64,000 nt of DNA, taken from NCBI RefSeq assembly GCF_900635955.1, contig NZ_LR134201.1:2728001-2792000 (forward strand), written 5' to 3'. The notes beneath the pieces are model-generated. The model worked only from the letters and a program-made list of their open reading frames with translations. It was not told where the DNA came from and made no database searches. This DNA is from Cedecea lapagei. Lineage in GTDB: Bacteria; Pseudomonadota; Gammaproteobacteria; Enterobacterales; Enterobacteriaceae. Shown in pieces: positions 44,155-52,701 of the stretch. Position numbers and translations under genes: made by a program. Each line of letters starts with the position of its first letter. Position 1 is the stretch's first letter.

Positions 44155-45000
44155 GAGTTACCTCTCATTAATTGAATTATGTCTTCACTCCTTACGTTTA
44201 TACACATTTTCATTCTCCTTTCGTTGATGCTAACCCTCTGAGAAAGCTGAAAATCATCCTTGCCTGTACGATTTAAAGTATATATGAACGGTACATTAAA
44301 TATTTTTTGATATACCTTTCACCATCACTTATTTACAACTTTTAAATCTTTGTGATATTCAGTAAATATTATTTGAGAAGCCTTCCTTCATTCGAAAAAT
44401 AATATAATCTCCATACAATATTTTTTGTGTGAAGCCAATCACAAGCAACTCAATAAAACCTGTTAATATGCTGCAGGCATTTTTACCGCACATGTATAAA
44501 CTACATTTCTGTTGAAAAAACATTAATATCCGGCATAACATCACTGCAGATTGCTAGTGAATTAATTAGCTCTGCTAATTGTTTATTGTGAATTACTTCT
44601 CAAAAGAATATCACTTACACGCTTGCTGATATTATTAGCGCCCTTTGATGTACGCCGATAAAGTAATACACGTTGATTTCTGATCTTGCCGCGCCATTTC
44701 CCGACTCTACTCCTGATGAGTCTTACGGTTACGGATATCTTGCCCTAACAGGAACAATCACTACCTCCGCAGGAGGTGGCCTACGATTGACAGTTAAAAT
44801 TTCACTTTGTTACTATTCGAAGAGAGTGAATTATTTACATCCCTGCCAGTAACCCTATATCTTTAATGTCTTAGACATTTATATATAAGCGTGATATTTC
44901 AAGTTGTATGCTGTTCACGTAGTCTCAGATGGGCCGCTCATGTATGCCTCTAAAAATTCATCATGTGCATACGAAAAGTGTATAAAAATGCAAAGGATAT
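44155..45000. other. AT-rich divergent intergenic region
   Basis: About 850 bases between the lipoxygenase gene and the divergent 433-residue gene. I see no credible gene here; a 61-codon open frame at 44359-44544 has no family resemblance or ribosome-binding site. A small hairpin (CCTCC-GCA-GGAGG) lies near 44764. It probably holds both promoters, and its composition suggests H-NS-type silencing. Confidence 0.5.
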
Positions 45001-46303
45001 ATGATTATGAATGCTAACCCGCTGGATACCACAGACCAACGAAAAACTTGATAAACTTGCTTTTGATATCTATAACCAGGCTATCGATGAAACAACTCCG
45101 CTATATCAGAAATTCGCACCAGCAAAACAAAAAGCTAAAAATGCATATCTTGCTGCTCATGCCCATTATTTAGAGCAACTTAAAGATGAGGTAGCGAAAA
45201 CTTTAGACTCTGCGATAAACGAACTACTGTTTAGTGCGATACAAAAATCCGTAAATAGCGATCCATTATCACCTTATATTTATTGGGTTAATAACGCAAA
45301 GCCACGCCCTGCTTTTGATGGTACATATGAGATTCCAGGTGGAAGATATTCTTATGATAATCCTGATGCAATATACAGGATGATCCCAATTGATGGCAGT
45401 CAGCGATATATTCTACGTGGACAACAAAATACGGCTGGAGGAACTGGCGATTACACCTATTCACTTATTTTCAACCCCAACTCTCAAAATACTGTAGCCT
45501 ATCTGGACAAAAGCACATTAAAGGTGGAAGTAGATGGGAGTTATATTATTACAATTGACAACACTCCTGGTTCCCTGGATGAAAATCATCTTCAGTCAAC
45601 TGACAAAGTCTCTTTTTTATTTATTCGTCATAATATAACAGACTGGTCTGTTGAAACTGCGGATACTCTCAGCGTTGAGCTTGCCGGGCAGCAGAGAAAA
45701 ATATCTCAATCATTATCTGATATCATTGATACAGCCATTAAAAATCTGGACGAAAGTTCGATTACTTATGGCGTAGGTGCTATGGGCCTGGAGACCTATA
45801 TACCTAACCTCGTCAACACGTTACCACAGCCCAAGCAATCACCCATTATAGGTACTCTGGTTACCCAGGCGAGCTCTTTTGGTCATATCGATATAAATGA
45901 ATCCGAAGCATTCATTATCACTATCACTCCCGGTAAAGCTGGTTATTTTATTGTTCCTGTAACGAATGCATGGATTATTTCGGTTGACGCAGCAAATCAT
46001 CAGTCAAGCCTTAATAACACACAAGCCCATTCTAATAATGATGGCACCTATACTTTTGTTGTTAGTATACAGGATCCAGGAGTGGCTAATTGGATTGATA
46101 CAGTAGGTCTTCACGAAAATACATTAATGATAAGATGGCAAGATATGCCAGAAAATGCAGAGCCAGCACTTAACTATGAACTGGTCACGTTTTCAGAACT
46201 AAGTCAACATCTACCTCCGGAAACGCAATATGTAACCCCTGATGAAAGAGCGAAAATATTAGAGCAAAGAAGTACCGGCTACAATAATCGATTAGTGAAT
46301 TGA
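45001..46303 (+). pseudogene. Protein of unknown function divergent from the lipoxygenase, frame broken at A5
   Basis: The ATG at 45001 is preceded by AAAGGATAT and starts MIMNANPLDTTDQRK, then hits TGA at 45049. The long frame (430 codons from 45011) has no ribosome-binding site of its own. Removing one A from 45042-45046 joins the two into about 433 residues. After a helical N-terminus (EKLDKLAFDIYNQ) comes GTYEIPGGRYSYDNPDAIYRMIPIDGSQRYILRGQ, a pattern I loosely associate with DUF1214-type domains, and later two beta-rich segments. No signal peptide. The possibility that it processes or binds a lipoxygenase substrate or product is only context. Confidence 0.55.
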
Positions 46304-46400
46304 TGATTAATTGAAATTAGGGAAATCGACCGAGCATAGGTGCTACCTAAATGGGAAATACCCCACGCTAAGCCTGTTTTTGAGCTGGGATAACGGGCAG

Positions 46401-46425
46401 CTGTGAGCGAGGAGCGGAGGTAATC
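46401..46425. repeat. Degenerate GAGCGAGGAGCGGA repeat, fragment
   Basis: CTGTGAGCGAGGAGCGGAGG is the right half of the dispersed repeat. It lies between the island and the GNAT gene. Confidence 0.45.
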
Positions 46426-46526
46426 GTTGATACCAGCAGCAGGCTTTAGCTATTGCGAAGCAGCACTGATAGCAGAATTTTACATCAAGTGATAAGGTCA
46501 GGTTTCCCATAACCTTATGAGCAGGT

Positions 46527-47000
46527 ATGTCCGTGAGCATTTTAGAGAAGCATGAGTGGCATAAGGATAACTACCTGGTGAGTACAGACAGGGAAAAACT
46601 GGATGTACAGGCTATCCATCGCTATCTTACGAGGTCAACTTGGGCTAAAGGGATTGCTCTGTCCATTGTAGGCGCATCAATAGAAAACAGTCTTAATTTC
46701 GGCGTTTACCATGATGAAACCCAGATAGGTTTCGCCCGTTGGATAACAGATTACGCTACATTCGCTTATCTTTGTGATGTTTATATTCTTGAGGAATATC
46801 AGGGCGAGGGGCTTGGAAGATGGATGATGCAATGCATACATCATCATCCCGTCTTTGATCAGCTTCGCAGAATTATGTTGTTTACAACAACAGCTCCCTG
46901 GCTCTATCAAAAATTTGGGTACGAACCCGTTAATCGGGAAAACTATGCATGGAGTATCACCCGGCCTGATATTTATACCAATGTAAAAAATCCCGACTGA
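46527..47000 (+). CDS. GNAT family N-acetyltransferase
   Basis: Acetyl-CoA-dependent acetyltransferase of 157 residues; substrate unknown. The acetyl-CoA-binding motif A is DVYILEEYQGEGLGRWMMQCI. It is preceded by FGVYHDETQIGFARWITDYATFAYL and followed by LYQKFGYEPVN. Composition is AT-richer than the backbone. It stands alone between two copies of the dispersed repeat, as a cassette would. Confidence 0.85.
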   Translation: MSVSILEKHEWHKDNYLVSTDREKLDVQAIHRYLTRSTWAKGIALSIVGASIENSLNFGVYHDETQIGFARWITDYATFAYLCDVYILEEYQGEGLGRWMMQCIHHHPVFDQLRRIMLFTTTAPWLYQKFGYEPVNRENYAWSITRPDIYTNVKNPD

Positions 47001-47052
47001 CCTACGCTCCTATTCATTTCCAGGCTGGCCAGTTTACTCTTCGGTTTATAGT

Positions 47053-47120
47053 GTCCTCTTCTGGCACGAAGCGGACGGGGCATGAGGCTTAGGGGCTGCA
47101 TTGAGCGAGGAGTGGACGTT
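47053..47120. repeat. Dispersed palindromic repeat, full copy
   Basis: TCTTCTGGCACGAAGCGGAC at the left and TGAGCGAGGAGTGGACGTT at the right, joined by GGGGCATGAGGCTTAGGGGCTGCAT. It is almost the same as 48679-48738. It separates the GNAT gene from the next gene. Confidence 0.65.
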
Positions 47121-47297
47121 ATAACGTACCTATCATTCTGTTTTAAATGCCGTTAGGCTTCTCTCTGCTCGGGTAATGGTTATAGGAGCGTACTGAGAGT
47201 GGTTGTCTTTTAGAGTGGCAATACGTTATGCTCATTTCGCTCGTCATATCTTATATGATGTCAACTTACACCATAAAATTTCTAACCGGTATTGAAG

Positions 47298-47894
47298 ATG
47301 GAAAATTCAGATTACAAATATAATTTACAGGAACTTCTTTGCTTAAAAAATTTTAGTGATACGTTTAAAGTATTCAGTTCAGATGAGTTTTGCCAGGCTG
47401 TAGTTTCTTGGGCTGAAAGAGAGGTAATAGCTGGTGTAGACTCTGAAGCCCTTCTTATAATTGCGTCACTAGGTCTTGACCCAACGATAGATTCCTATGA
47501 AGTCGAGAAGTACTTGCTTATTTACAAAAGAGAGCTGAGTGTTCAAGAACCATCAAGACATTATAGTGCTCTAGTTTGGCTCCGCTTGCAATTGGAAAAC
47601 TTAATTGCAGCATCATCGGCACAGGAAGTCGAATGTAGGCTTTCATTTTTCACTCATTATTTTTTAGACTATCCTCCACGAGCCTTTGCTTGCATAACAA
47701 ATAAACTATCAAATTTATATTGGGAACTCTACGATGAAGCAATTCCTGTCTTCAATTCTAGAGCATCTAAAATGAGCGAGGATCAACTTTTAGCGCATAT
47801 TAAAGATCGCTTATTTCCTTTCTACAGGATACTAAGCAATTCTGATTGGATACAAGTTTTAGCATCTTCATCTGACTCCATGTCATCACAGTAA
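47298..47894 (+). CDS. Hypothetical protein, 198 residues
   Basis: Acidic, mostly helical protein starting MENSDYKYNLQELLCLKNFS. Segments such as FCQAVVSWAEREVIAGVDSEALLIIASLGLDPTIDSYEVEKYL recall DUF2247-like immunity-type proteins, but the match is not certain. No signal peptide or membrane helix. The ATG at 47298 is preferred over a TTG two codons upstream. It stands alone between repeat copies. An orphan immunity gene is possible; no toxin lies beside it. Confidence 0.55.
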   Translation: MENSDYKYNLQELLCLKNFSDTFKVFSSDEFCQAVVSWAEREVIAGVDSEALLIIASLGLDPTIDSYEVEKYLLIYKRELSVQEPSRHYSALVWLRLQLENLIAASSAQEVECRLSFFTHYFLDYPPRAFACITNKLSNLYWELYDEAIPVFNSRASKMSEDQLLAHIKDRLFPFYRILSNSDWIQVLASSSDSMSSQ

Positions 47895-47910
47895 GGCCGA
47901 TAGATCTGCT

Positions 47911-47930
47911 CTGAGCGAGAAGCAGGTGTT
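47911..47930. repeat. Degenerate TGAGCGAGAAGC repeat, fragment
   Basis: CTGAGCGAGAAGCAGGTGTT is a right-half fragment of the dispersed repeat just after the 198-residue gene. Confidence 0.4.
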
Positions 47931-48004
47931 GGCTATCATTTATTTTCACAGGCGTAAAAAAAGATGCCGACCTAAGCGATTCTAATGTCTTCAGATTGCT
48001 TCAT

Positions 48005-48574
48005 TTACATATAAATAAATTCGTATTTCACGATGTAAGTGCCAATTTTATTTACACGAGCTGTTACCCATACTCCTGTCATTCCTTGCTTACGGTGGCT
48101 GCGCAGAAATTCTTTGTTTGTACAAAGCTGTATCCATCTGGTAGTGTTCTGATCTTTTAACCAGATACCTGCTTCACAATGCCCATGCTTACCTCTCGAT
48201 GGCCCCGGGAATACAACCTCATATTCAGATTCATAGCTAATTATTTTGTCTGGGAAGAGATAAATATAGACATCGTAACAGTTTAAGCTCAATACAAATC
48301 CAAGGCAAAAACCGCCCAAGAATGCATTACAAAGATACTTTAATGTTTTGTTAAAAGTGCGAAGATAAAAAGCATGTATAAAAAAGATGCTTCCGATCAA
48401 TATGCCAAAAGAAATATATGTTATCCATTCAGGCACCGATTTTTGTAAAATGGTATTATGGGAGATACTTGATGCCCACAACATATACCAGAACCATCCA
48501 CCCATAATGATGCATGTCACGGCTGTAATGGACCATTTCCTATATTTATTTTCGAAATAATAGCTTTTATTCAT
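48005..48574 (-). CDS. Hypothetical membrane protein, 189 residues
   Basis: Three likely membrane helices: TAVTCIIMGGWFWYMLWAS, ITYISFGILIGSIFFIHAF and YLCNAFLGGFCLGFVLSL. A soluble C-terminal part follows with three Cys (HCEAGIWLKDQ, LCTNKEF) and a beta pattern ending YIVKYEFIYM. No family recognised. Very AT-rich. Single gene, opposite in strand to its neighbours. Confidence 0.6.
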   Translation of the reverse strand: MNKSYYFENKYRKWSITAVTCIIMGGWFWYMLWASSISHNTILQKSVPEWITYISFGILIGSIFFIHAFYLRTFNKTLKYLCNAFLGGFCLGFVLSLNCYDVYIYLFPDKIISYESEYEVVFPGPSRGKHGHCEAGIWLKDQNTTRWIQLCTNKEFLRSHRKQGMTGVWVTARVNKIGTYIVKYEFIYM

Positions 48575-48678
48575 AATTATGTTTTTGTATCTATCAAAAA
48601 TAAAATTGTCGTTGCTACGACTAGCTATCTTAACTTATTAATTTGAATATGCATCCTGTTTCGACTTAAATTTTAAAC

Positions 48679-48738
48679 GTCCGCCTATGGCACGAAGCGG
48701 ACGGGGCATGAGGCTGCATTGAGCGAGGAGCGGACATT
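48679..48738. repeat. Dispersed palindromic repeat, full copy
   Basis: CGTCCGCCTATGGCACGAAG continues to GCGGAC, then GGGGCATGAGGCTGCAT and TGAGCGAGGAGCGGACATT. The left half is a palindrome (GTCCGC/GCGGAC around TGGCAC). Related copies at 47053, 49613 and 51866 and fragments at 33627, 35541, 46401 and 47911 mark the borders of successive single genes. Confidence 0.65.
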
Positions 48739-48811
48739 CTTGTACAAAGCAGGGCGTCGGATTACAGTGAGATCATTGATTCATAAGTGAGTCGAAGCAG
48801 AACAGTAGCCA

Positions 48812-49120
48812 ATGAAACAAAAACTTCGCAAACGTAACCAAGACTGGATATCAAGGCAATTGCAACGTGCGCAAAAAGAGGAAATGCCGTTAAGTTTCTT
48901 TATTAACTTTCCCTCAATACGAGCAACTGCTTGTAATGGTAAGCGCCTTAAACGGCGTGGTCGTCTCAAGCCGGACTGGAGTCGCACATTGTTTCATCAG
49001 GGTTGGGGAGAAGTGCCGATTGTTGGGCCAAAAGGCTCAGTTTATTGGTTTGAGGGGTTTGATAAGGAACAATTACCCGGAGAAATGATGCCTCTATGGG
49101 AAGATGTCCAAATGTATTGA
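48812..49120 (+). CDS. Hypothetical protein, 102 residues
   Basis: Very basic N-terminus (MKQKLRKRNQDWISRQLQRAQ, then CNGKRLKRRGRLKPDWS) and an acidic C-terminus (FEGFDKEQLPGEMMPLWEDVQMY). No family recognised. The TRP-rich tail and charge split could suit a nucleic-acid binder or an immunity-type protein, but this is a guess. Single cassette between repeat copies. Confidence 0.45.
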   Translation: MKQKLRKRNQDWISRQLQRAQKEEMPLSFFINFPSIRATACNGKRLKRRGRLKPDWSRTLFHQGWGEVPIVGPKGSVYWFEGFDKEQLPGEMMPLWEDVQMY

Positions 49121-49238
49121 CTTTGATTTAATAGCTTTCAGTGTAACGCTCCATCCAGGCAATAGACAGCGAGGATTAGAGGCCAATTCTACGCAAAGAC
49201 TAAAGTATTCCTGTTAGCCATTAAACGATTTTATCAAG

Positions 49239-49553
49239 TTAAAGATAATCTACATAGCTGACCGAATCTGCGTATCCCAAAATCCTATAACCGGTGGATG
49301 TCTCCATTCCAGGGAGATGAATAGCACGAAGAATAGTACCTACTGTGGCATGCTGTTCAACTGAATTTGTCAAAATATCAAGATACTGGATATCCACATA
49401 GCCGCCTTCACTGAAATGGTAAAACCACTCGCCATCAAGTGCGGATTCATAGCCATTGAGAAAAGTGATTTTCCATAAGGGAGGAGATTCCATGCTAACC
49501 ATTGCCACGCGGATCTCATTCCATTTTGTATTATTCATGCAGCTATAAAGCAT
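49239..49553 (-). CDS. Hypothetical protein, 104 residues (DUF6678-like)
   Basis: The ATG at 49553 follows GGGAGGTTTGA, the strongest ribosome-binding site in this stretch. The product contains NNTKWNEIRVAMVSMESPPLWKITFLNGYESALDGEWFYHF, a pattern I associate loosely with DUF6678 and immunity-type proteins. No membrane segment. Single cassette between repeat copies. Confidence 0.55.
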   Translation of the reverse strand: MLYSCMNNTKWNEIRVAMVSMESPPLWKITFLNGYESALDGEWFYHFSEGGYVDIQYLDILTNSVEQHATVGTILRAIHLPGMETSTGYRILGYADSVSYVDYL

Positions 49554-49612
49554 TCAAACCTCCCAGGATCTGCTTCCGACAGATTAACACGCTACATTGA
49601 TAACAAGGTTAG

Positions 49613-49672
49613 TTTCTGGCACTGAGCGGACCAGCCCGAAAATCGATGTCTGCAGTGAGCGAGAAGCGGACA
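49613..49672. repeat. Dispersed palindromic repeat, diverged copy
   Basis: TTCTGGCACTGAGCGGACC at the left and CAGTGAGCGAGAAGCGGACA at the right. It lies between the 104-residue gene and the MFS gene. Confidence 0.55.
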
Positions 49673-49718
49673 TCAGTGTCCGCAAGTTCTCATGTGACAG
49701 TGCAGGAGTTGCTTTTTA

Positions 49719-50900
49719 CTATGTCTTTCCTCGGCTCAAGCCAGCAGATACTGCCAAAAGCAAAGCTGTAGTCGCTAATCCACCAGCCAGCCAAAGTGTA
49801 TCCGTCAGGTTCAACATATCTACTATCTTCCCCCCACTCCACGATCCCAGCGCAATCCCTATATTGAACACCCCGACATAAAGCGCAGCGGCGATCTCCA
49901 CGGCATTGGATGCAGCTTTCATCATCCATGTCATCAGTCCAACCGAAAGCCCACCATAAGCCAGCCCCCAAAAAATGAGTACACCACTACCGCCTTTGAC
50001 AGAATGCCCAATGGTAATGAACAGTAACGGCGTTAACATAAGACCTGCCGCAATCAAAATCATGGTGAACGTCGTATAGCGTGTTGCGGTGATGCCAGCC
50101 ACAAAGTTTCCAGCGATACCGGCGACACCGTACGCGAATAAGATGGCGCCTATCCACTGCGTATCAAATCCTGACACTGATATAAGCAGCGAGCGGACAA
50201 AGGTAAAGGCCGCGAAGTGACTTGTGACGAGAAACAATGTCATTAACAGGCCCGCTTGTATTTTGCGGATGCAAAGTTGGGCAATAAACTGGCTTATATT
50301 AGCTGACCCCTTAACGGGCAACGGCGGAATCACTGCAAGGTGGAGTAACAGGACCAGCAGGCTAAAAATTGCCATGATGCCAAATGCCCAACGCCAGCCG
50401 ATAAGATCACCTATAAATGCCCCAAAGGGCACGCCCAATACTGATGCGGCAGCAACGCCGCCGAAGATGATGGAGGTCGCCAGGCCAACTGCATTCTCCG
50501 GAACCAGACGCGTGGCAAGACCGCCCGCGATTGCCCATATTCCACCCATACAGAAACCAACCAGAATACGAGCTGCGAGCATCAAGGTTAGATTTGTTGC
50601 CAGCGCAGAGGCTAGATTTGCCATCGTCAACAGTGACAGGAGTCCACACAGTATCCACCGGCGATCAATTCCACCAGATGCAATGACGACTAATGGCGCA
50701 AATAAAGCTGCCAGCAGTGCTGGCAGCGAAATCATCAGACCCGCACTTCCGGTGGTAATGCTGAGAGTTTCGGCTATGGACGTCAGCAAGCCCACTGGGA
50801 GCATTTCTGTTGTGACAACAGAGAAAGTCGCCAGACTGACAGCAGTAACGGCGGCCCAGGGACCGCGACATGATTTCATGGTAGAAAATGTACCCATCAC
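49719..50900 (-). CDS. MFS efflux transporter, DHA1 type
   Basis: Twelve-helix transporter of 393 residues. Typical motifs are VVTTEMLPVGLLTSIAETL, ATSIIFGGVAAASVLGVPFGAFIGDLIGWRWAF and TSHFAAFTFVRSLL. It is a diverged relative of the MFS gene at 35760. It overlaps the small upstream gene by four bases (ATGA), and both are divergent from the TetR gene, their likely regulator. Substrate unknown. Confidence 0.88.
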   Translation of the reverse strand: MMGTFSTMKSCRGPWAAVTAVSLATFSVVTTEMLPVGLLTSIAETLSITTGSAGLMISLPALLAALFAPLVVIASGGIDRRWILCGLLSLLTMANLASALATNLTLMLAARILVGFCMGGIWAIAGGLATRLVPENAVGLATSIIFGGVAAASVLGVPFGAFIGDLIGWRWAFGIMAIFSLLVLLLHLAVIPPLPVKGSANISQFIAQLCIRKIQAGLLMTLFLVTSHFAAFTFVRSLLISVSGFDTQWIGAILFAYGVAGIAGNFVAGITATRYTTFTMILIAAGLMLTPLLFITIGHSVKGGSGVLIFWGLAYGGLSVGLMTWMMKAASNAVEIAAALYVGVFNIGIALGSWSGGKIVDMLNLTDTLWLAGGLATTALLLAVSAGLSRGKT

Positions 50901-51118
50901 TCAGCTCCCGTAGAACGTACACCACCCTGCTGATGCGGGATTAAATGACTTAAAAATGCCATCAGTAGTACAGGCACTGCGGAAGATAACGCGATGTAAA
51001 ATCCATCCCGTGTTCCACGGCCAGTAACAACCAGACCAGTGATTAGGACACCCGGCACAACCTCCTCACTTGCCGTGCCGTGCTCAGAAAAAATGTGTCG
51101 ATACAAATTAGCCATCAT
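50897..51118 (-). CDS. Small membrane protein or efflux-pump C-terminal remnant, 73 residues
   Basis: The ATG at 51118 is preceded by GGAGGTC, and the stop overlaps the MFS start. The product MMANLYRHIFSEHGTASEEV is followed by GLVVTGRGTRDGFYIALSSAVPVLLMAFLSHLIPHQ, one hydrophobic helix that resembles the last helix of a DHA2 transporter. It may be the tail of a lost transporter that now serves as a translated leader for the MFS gene. Confidence 0.5.
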   Translation of the reverse strand: MMANLYRHIFSEHGTASEEVVPGVLITGLVVTGRGTRDGFYIALSSAVPVLLMAFLSHLIPHQQGGVRSTGAE

Positions 51119-51167
51119 GACCTCCGTTAACATTTACTTGCCATAACAATGTGACATAGCGAAAATA

Positions 51168-51235
51168 CATACAACGCGTATGAAAAAACAATATATTCAT
51201 ACGATGTGTTTGTAAATAATCATTCATACCGTATG
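51168..51235. promoter_or_regulatory. Candidate TetR operators
   Basis: Three CATAC/GTATG-type elements lie between divergent TetR and MFS genes: CATACAACGCGTATG (51168-51182), CATACGATG (51198-51206) and the palindrome CATACCGTATG (51225-51235). Confidence 0.55.
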
Positions 51236-51245
51236 TAAGGAGGAA

Positions 51246-51836
51246 ATGATGGTTCGCCGAACCCGCGCTGAGACGGAAGAGACAAGAGCGACCTTGCTAG
51301 CCACTGCCCGTAAGGTTTTTTGTGAACATGGCTACGCTGAAACCTCAATGGATGAACTGACTGCGGAGGCAGGATTGACCCGCGGTGCGCTTTACCACCA
51401 TTTTGGTGATAAAAAAGGATTGCTGGCGGCTGTGGTGGAGCAGATAGATGACGAGATGGATCAACGCCTGCAGAAGATTTCCAGTAATGCGGAGGATCCG
51501 TGGGACGGCTTTTGCAGCCGATGTCGGGCTTACCTTGAAATGACGCTGGAACCTGAAATTCAGCGCATTGTGTTACGTGATGCAAAAGCGGTACTGGGAG
51601 GTTCTTCACCTGAATCGCAACGTAATTGCGTGGAAGCAATGAGGTGCATTATTCGTGAACTGATTCAGCAAGGTATCATCGTAGACGTCGATCCGGACGG
51701 TTTGGCTTCGCTGATTTATGGTAGCCTGGCAGAAGCCGCATTCTGGATTGCCGATAGCGATGAAAGCAATGTACGACTGACAAAAGCCATCACCGCGCTG
51801 AACCTTCTACTTTGCGGATTACGACGTGTGGAATGA
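51246..51836 (+). CDS. TetR-family transcriptional regulator
   Basis: Repressor of 196 residues. The N-terminal HTH is ATARKVFCEHGYAETSMDELTAEAGLTRGALYHHFGDKKGLLAAVV. The C-terminal part binds ligand and dimerises. The start is an ATG-ATG pair behind TAAGGAGGAA. Its divergent position and the CATAC palindromes before it point to control of the small gene and MFS gene. Confidence 0.92.
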   Translation: MMVRRTRAETEETRATLLATARKVFCEHGYAETSMDELTAEAGLTRGALYHHFGDKKGLLAAVVEQIDDEMDQRLQKISSNAEDPWDGFCSRCRAYLEMTLEPEIQRIVLRDAKAVLGGSSPESQRNCVEAMRCIIRELIQQGIIVDVDPDGLASLIYGSLAEAAFWIADSDESNVRLTKAITALNLLLCGLRRVE

Positions 51837-51865
51837 TGGTTACGTCGGCAATAGCGGGTAGGAAA

Positions 51866-51892
51866 TGTCCGCTTCTGGCACAGAGCGGCCTG
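51866..51892. repeat. Dispersed palindromic repeat, left half
   Basis: TGTCCGCTTCTGGCACAGAG followed by CGGCC. It lies after the TetR gene. Confidence 0.5.
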
Positions 51893-52005
51893 TAAGAGTA
51901 GACAAGCGTACAGGCATCCCTGTTATCTGACAGCAGCTGATTGAAAGCCGATTCTGCGTATTCAAAACATGGCTCAGAAATGGGTCATGATTCAGAGGTA
52001 CACAT

Positions 52006-52611
52006 ATGCTTCAAATGCTGACTCTCGCCACCAAGCAGCCGCGCCGGAAAATTACTCGTCAGCGATTAAACCTTGAAGAGTGGAAGAGGATATTTGCAAT
52101 CGCTGATGCAAATCACCGCTATTTGGGTAATGCAATGCTATTGGCCATCGTCACCGGCCAGCGCCTGGGTGACATTTCCAAAATGAAATTTAGCGACATC
52201 TGGGATGATCACCTTCATGTGATCCAGGAGAAAACAGGCAGCAAGATTGCTATTCCTTTGTCTCTTCGATGTGACGCCATTGATTGGTGCCTGCGCGATG
52301 TGGTGGCGCGCTGCAGAGATTATGCGGTGAGCCTATACATGGTTCATTTCTTCCGCGCTACCTCAATGGCAGAACGAGGTGCACAGGTTAAGTCGAACAC
52401 AATAACAATGAATTTCAGTAAAGCACGTGACAAAGCAGAAATTAATTGGGGCGACGGTACTCCGGCAACTTTTCATGAGCAAAGGTCTTTGTCGGAAAGG
52501 CTTTACGAGACACAAGGAGTAGATACCAAAAAACTCCTCGGGCATAAGTCCCAGAGACAGACAGATCAATACCATGATGACAGAGGGAAAGATTGGATCA
52601 GAATTATGTAA
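52006..52611 (+). pseudogene. Phage tyrosine integrase, C-terminal catalytic part
   Basis: The 201-residue frame holds the catalytic domain of a lambda-type integrase. The Arg is in AIVTGQRLGDISKMK, the Lys in QEKTGSKIAIPL, the HxxR box is FHEQRSLSERLYE, then LLGHKSQ and the nucleophile Tyr in TDQYHDDRGKDW. The N-terminal arm-binding and core-binding domains (about 150 residues) are missing, so it is a remnant. Integrases ending like this are typical of phages that insert at icd, and icd lies 2 kb downstream. It marks this stretch as a former prophage or island edge. Confidence 0.82.
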
Positions 52612-52616
52612 TATAT

Positions 52617-52644
52617 ATATGCTCATTTTTAAAAATGAGCATAT
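52617..52644. terminator. 28-base perfect palindrome after the integrase remnant
   Basis: ATATGCTCATTTTT is followed at once by its exact reverse complement. It could act as a bidirectional terminator for the integrase remnant and the convergent small gene. Confidence 0.55.
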
Positions 52645-52701
52645 CGCACCGCCATAACTTCTGGGATAAATGTCCCTAACTAAAAATGACGAGGTACATT
52701 A

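Noticed and set aside
44359..44544. 61-codon minus-strand open frame in the lipoxygenase upstream region
   Set aside because: Cys- and Met-rich chance frame in AT-rich DNA without a ribosome-binding site.
46401..51892. Reading the repeat-separated genes as an integron cassette array with attC sites
   Set aside because: Genes lie on both strands, the repeats lack the GTTRRRY/RYYYAAC ends of attC, and no integron integrase is present.
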